7,763 nucleotides of DNA from Symbiobacteriaceae bacterium. Lineage in GTDB: Bacteria; Bacillota_E; Symbiobacteriia; Symbiobacteriales; Symbiobacteriaceae. A program made the translations under genes and the position numbers. The notes under the pieces are model-generated. The model did not search any database, was not told where the DNA came from, and saw only the letters and a list, made by a program, of their open reading frames with translations. The stretch covers positions 1-7,763 of the forward strand of contig DAHVXO010000038.1 in assembly GCA_027356675.1 (NCBI GenBank), written 5' to 3'. Below, piece by piece: positions 5,664 through 7,763 of this stretch (positions are counted from its first letter, which is position 1; each line of letters starts with the position of its first letter).

Positions 5664-5671
5664 AGTCTATG
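5664..5671 (-). promoter_or_regulatory. Weak sigma-E-like -10 candidate for the spoIVFA-spoIVFB pair
   Basis: CATAGACT on the minus strand differs from the sporulation sigma-E -10 consensus CATACANT at one fixed position, and lies 20 nt before the start codon. The Bacillus spoIVF operon is sigma-E dependent, so a promoter is expected in this gap. No good -35 is found at 14-15 bp (only TCTGAA), so the call is tentative. Confidence 0.2.
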
Positions 5672-5719
5672 GACGGGCCTGCGGATTCAGACGCGCCGGC
5701 CTGAAGGACAATATCACAA

Positions 5720-5746
5720 GAAACGGAGGGCCGAGCCCCCCGTTTC
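5720..5746 (-). terminator. Intrinsic terminator-like hairpin of the HD-GYP gene
   Basis: Directly after the stop codon (5749-5747), minus strand GAAACGGGGGG, loop CTCGG, CCCTCCGTTTC form an 11-bp stem with one G-U pair, followed by TTGTGATATTGT. It separates the HD-GYP transcript from the spoIVFA-spoIVFB pair; the T-tract is imperfect. Confidence 0.7.
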
Positions 5747-7573
5747 CTATGGCCGCACCAGCTCCAAATCACGCCCTCGAATGCGGGCCATCTCGTCCAC
5801 TGGCAGCGACAGCAGCGCATCGACCACCACCGGATCGAACTGCGTGGCCGCCCCGGACCGGATCTCCGCCACCGCCAGCTCGTGGCTTCGCCCCTTGCGG
5901 CACGGCCGGTTGGAGGTGATCGCATCGTAGGCATCCGCCACGGCGAAAATGCGGGCCCCCAGCGGGATGTCCTCGGCCGCCAGCCCGTCCGGATATCCCG
6001 TCCCATCGAAGCGTTCATGGTGATGCAGAATGATCGGGATCGCCTGGTGCAGAAATTCGATCCCCTTGAGCATCCGATAGCCGAAGCGGGTGTGCTGCTT
6101 CATGACCGTCCACTCCTGCTCAGTGAGCGGGCCGGGCTTGCGCAGGATCGCGTCGGGAATGCCAATCTTCCCGATGTCGTGCAGCAGGGCACCCCGCATG
6201 ATCGGCACGAGCTGTGCCTCCGCCACTCCCAGGTACTGCGCCAGCGACAGCGTGTATTGGACCACCCGGCGGGAGTGACCCTCCGTCTCGTGGTCGCGAA
6301 TTTCCAACGCCTTGATCAGCGCCTCCAGCGTGCCCATGTAGGCCCGCTCCACCTCATCCACGGCCTGGCGCATGTCGGCCACGACGATCGCGTTGCCCAG
6401 GGCCGAGGCGGTCAGATGCACGAAGGCCTGCAGGATCCGCACTTCGTCTTCGTCCAGCCTGCGGCCCTCTCCCTTAAGGTAGACCTCAAAGCGACCGAAC
6501 AACTCACCATCCAGTGTTACGGGGAGCGCGGCCGCCGCCGTCAGGGCCGACCGCTCGGCGATGTCCATCCCCATCGCTTCCTCCACCACCTGCTCTGTCC
6601 GCCCGGCCCGGGCTACCTGCAGATGGACGCACGCCGGCGCAAACAACTGGGCTGACGCTCGGGCCACCAGTTGCAGCAAGGGCGAGACCCCGACCTGGGT
6701 GCGCGCCAGCGCCGATGCCGCGGTCTCCAGGAAGGCCAGGGCCCTGTCGAGGCGAGTGTGGTTGCGGGCCGTCACGGTGTAGAGCCGGGCGTTTTCCAGC
6801 GTTAGCGCCGCCTGGGCCGCAAGCGCCGAGACCAGCGAGATCTCTGCCGTGGAGATGGGCCCACCCGTCTCCAGGTAGACCAGCAGCGCCCCCCGGAACA
6901 GATCGTTCCAGATCAGCGGGACGGCGATCATCCCCTCGACGGACGCCATGGCGAAGATGTCGGTCAGCGCCGCCGTCCGGAAATCCCGTGTGAGGTCCTC
7001 CACCACCACAGGCTGACGAGTCAGCCGGCACCACTCCACCGGCGAAGACGCCTTGTGCGGTCCCCTGAGCGCCGCCATGAACGGGTCCAGGTGTGCGGCG
7101 GGCAGGCCATGGCTGGCCACCAGGGCAAAGTCGCCGGCCGCGTCGGGGCCGAGGACCAGCAGGGCCTTCACGAACCGGGTGTATGTGACGACCTGGCCTA
7201 CCACCAGGTTGGCGGCCTCCGACAGATCCAGGACCGATAACATCGCCCGCGAGGCCTGGAGCACGGTCTGGAGCTGGCGGTTTCGCTGCTCCAGCAACCG
7301 GCTTTTCTCCCCGCTGGCGGCTTCCGAGCGGGCCAGACGCTGGAGCAGGCTGCGGGCGGCGCCCAGGCCCCACCAGGCCATCGCCGGCCCGACCACCAGA
7401 AAGAGGCCCAGGTCGATGACCTTGACCAGGACCGGGCCGTGTACCAGCAGACGGCCCCTCCAGACGAACTCATAGACCACGACCATCCCGGCGAGCACTG
7501 CCGGCAGCAGCGTCCGGGTCCGCAGCAGCGCAAGCCCGGTGGCCGCACTGCCCCGCATGATTCGCTCCGTCAT
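5747..7573 (-). CDS. Membrane-bound GAF-GAF-HD-GYP cyclic-di-GMP phosphodiesterase, 608 aa
   Basis: HD-GYP proteins hydrolyse the second messenger cyclic di-GMP to pGpG and GMP. Order of parts: two membrane helices (about 22-38 and 48-70), a coiled-coil linker (75-112), a GAF domain (about 115-262), a second, more divergent GAF domain (about 285-400), and a C-terminal HD-GYP domain (about 412-600). The catalytic part keeps the expected residues: ETEGH with E429 and H433, HDIGKIGIPD (465-474), H494 in KQHTRFG, HHHE (517-520), GTGYPDG (524-530), and DAYDAITS (547-554). It should be active and respond to a ligand or redox signal through the GAF domains. The start at 7573 has GGGGG 6 nt upstream; Met6 is an alternative start. 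It has its own promoter candidate and terminator, so it is probably a single-gene unit. A role in linking cyclic di-GMP to sporulation or cell-cycle decisions is suggested only by location. Confidence 0.93.
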   Translation of the reverse strand: MTERIMRGSAATGLALLRTRTLLPAVLAGMVVVYEFVWRGRLLVHGPVLVKVIDLGLFLVVGPAMAWWGLGAARSLLQRLARSEAASGEKSRLLEQRNRQLQTVLQASRAMLSVLDLSEAANLVVGQVVTYTRFVKALLVLGPDAAGDFALVASHGLPAAHLDPFMAALRGPHKASSPVEWCRLTRQPVVVEDLTRDFRTAALTDIFAMASVEGMIAVPLIWNDLFRGALLVYLETGGPISTAEISLVSALAAQAALTLENARLYTVTARNHTRLDRALAFLETAASALARTQVGVSPLLQLVARASAQLFAPACVHLQVARAGRTEQVVEEAMGMDIAERSALTAAAALPVTLDGELFGRFEVYLKGEGRRLDEDEVRILQAFVHLTASALGNAIVVADMRQAVDEVERAYMGTLEALIKALEIRDHETEGHSRRVVQYTLSLAQYLGVAEAQLVPIMRGALLHDIGKIGIPDAILRKPGPLTEQEWTVMKQHTRFGYRMLKGIEFLHQAIPIILHHHERFDGTGYPDGLAAEDIPLGARIFAVADAYDAITSNRPCRKGRSHELAVAEIRSGAATQFDPVVVDALLSLPVDEMARIRGRDLELVRP

Positions 7574-7634
7574 TGCGATCCCCCAACCCCCTGTCTATCA
7601 CCGCTGACCATTTAGTTTAACGATCAACTTCGAC

Positions 7635-7640
7635 ATTATA
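7635..7640 (-). promoter_or_regulatory. Promoter -10 box TATAAT for the HD-GYP gene
   Basis: A perfect TATAAT on the minus strand, 61 nt before the ATG at 7573, in an AT-rich patch of an otherwise GC-rich region. At 17-18 bp upstream the -35 position holds CATTAC or CCATTA, a poor match, and a dyad covers it. A sigma-A promoter that needs an activator, or is blocked by a repressor, would fit. Confidence 0.6.
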
Positions 7641-7649
7641 CGACGGTTT

Positions 7650-7668
7650 CCTCCCAGGTAATGGGAGG
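7650..7668. promoter_or_regulatory. Operator-like perfect dyad over the -35 region
   Basis: CCTCCCA, five bases, TGGGAGG: a perfect 7-bp inverted repeat, 9 bp upstream of the TATAAT of the HD-GYP gene. Its position over the -35 element is typical of repressor or activator sites. It could also be a chance hairpin, but it lies outside the neighbouring terminator. Confidence 0.5.
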
Positions 7669-7673
7669 GCAGG

Positions 7674-7715
7674 GAAAATAAAACGAGACCCGACCGCGTC
7701 TGCGGGGGTCTCGTT
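7674..7715 (-). terminator. Strong intrinsic terminator of the gene entering from the right
   Basis: Minus strand AACGAGACCC, a 14-nt loop holding CCGC-AGAC-GCGG, then GGGTCTCGTT followed by TTATTTT. The stem is a perfect 10 bp and the T-rich tail is on the minus-strand side. It lies 12 nt after the stop codon of the partial gene at 7728, so the HD-GYP gene must have its own promoter. The plus-strand side also has a short TTTT run and could act weakly. Confidence 0.85.
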
Positions 7716-7727
7716 GTGCTTTTGTGG

Positions 7728-7763
7728 TTAGTTGGCGACGACCAACCGTAGTTGGTGCAGATC
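7728..7763 (-). CDS. C-terminal end of an unidentified gene (11 codons)
   Basis: The frame reads DLHQLRLVVAN and ends at TAA (7730-7728), followed by the terminator at 7674-7715. A stop codon 12 nt before a strong terminator supports a real gene end. Eleven residues are too few to name the product. In other Firmicutes the spoIVFA-spoIVFB pair lies near cell-shape and division genes (mre, min), so one of those is possible but unproven. Confidence 0.55.
   Translation of the reverse strand, partial: DLHQLRLVVAN

Noticed and set aside
4552..5919. Long plus-strand open frame (455 codons)
   Set aside because: It lies opposite the M50, M23 and HD-GYP genes, which have clear catalytic motifs. Its product is low-complexity Pro/Arg/Gly sequence typical of antisense frames in GC-rich DNA.
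5644..6018. Longer N-terminus for the M23-fold protein
   Set aside because: It would overlap the HD-GYP coding region out of frame; ATG 5643 has an ideal ribosome site and is followed by a normal cytosolic tail and membrane helix.
1..7763. CRISPR array, tRNA/rRNA genes, transposase or phage genes
   Set aside because: No regularly spaced repeats, no tRNA-like cloverleaf, no rRNA sequence and no mobile-element protein were seen.

Overview
The window looks like a chromosomal segment from a high-GC, endospore-forming Bacillota (Firmicutes) bacterium. The sporulation pair SpoIVFA-like/SpoIVFB, the strong Shine-Dalgarno sites and the GC of sampled stretches (62% near 1501-1560, 77% near 4321-4380) all point there. 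A Symbiobacterium- or Thermaerobacter-like lineage would fit, but the genus is inference.

Left part, plus strand (1-2605): four genes lie in one direction and probably form one transcription unit. They are the C-terminal half of an ornithine carbamoyltransferase (entering from the left, with an apparent one-base deletion near its end), a 61-residue four-cysteine zinc-ribbon-like protein, a P-loop protein of the COG2403 / 'cyclic 2,3-diphosphoglycerate synthase' family, and a small membrane-anchored protein of unknown role. The zinc-ribbon gene overlaps the COG2403 gene by 8 nt, so the two are probably translationally coupled. Two hairpins (2608-2627 and 2657-2680) close this unit against a convergent gene.

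Middle part, minus strand (2714-3925): a ten-helix EamA/DMT transporter with lower GC (57-58% in two sampled 60-base stretches). It is preceded by a 270-nt non-coding stretch. That stretch holds a 12-codon upstream ORF with a near-ideal ribosome site, alternative hairpins, a short direct repeat and a long-range inverted repeat.

Right part, minus strand (3926-7573): transcription order is a membrane-bound GAF-GAF-HD-GYP cyclic-di-GMP phosphodiesterase, a terminator, then an M23-fold membrane protein (SpoIVFA-like) and an M50 site-2 protease (SpoIVFB-like). The last two match the known Bacillus spoIVFA-spoIVFB pair, in which the M23-like protein holds the intramembrane protease in check until pro-sigma-K must be cleaved in the mother cell. 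The HD-GYP gene has its own TATAAT -10 box with a perfect dyad just upstream, and its own terminator. At the right edge, the last 11 codons of another minus-strand gene are followed by a strong intrinsic terminator.

The most novel element is the ornithine carbamoyltransferase / zinc-ribbon / COG2403 module. Its biochemical role in bacteria is, to my knowledge, not established.
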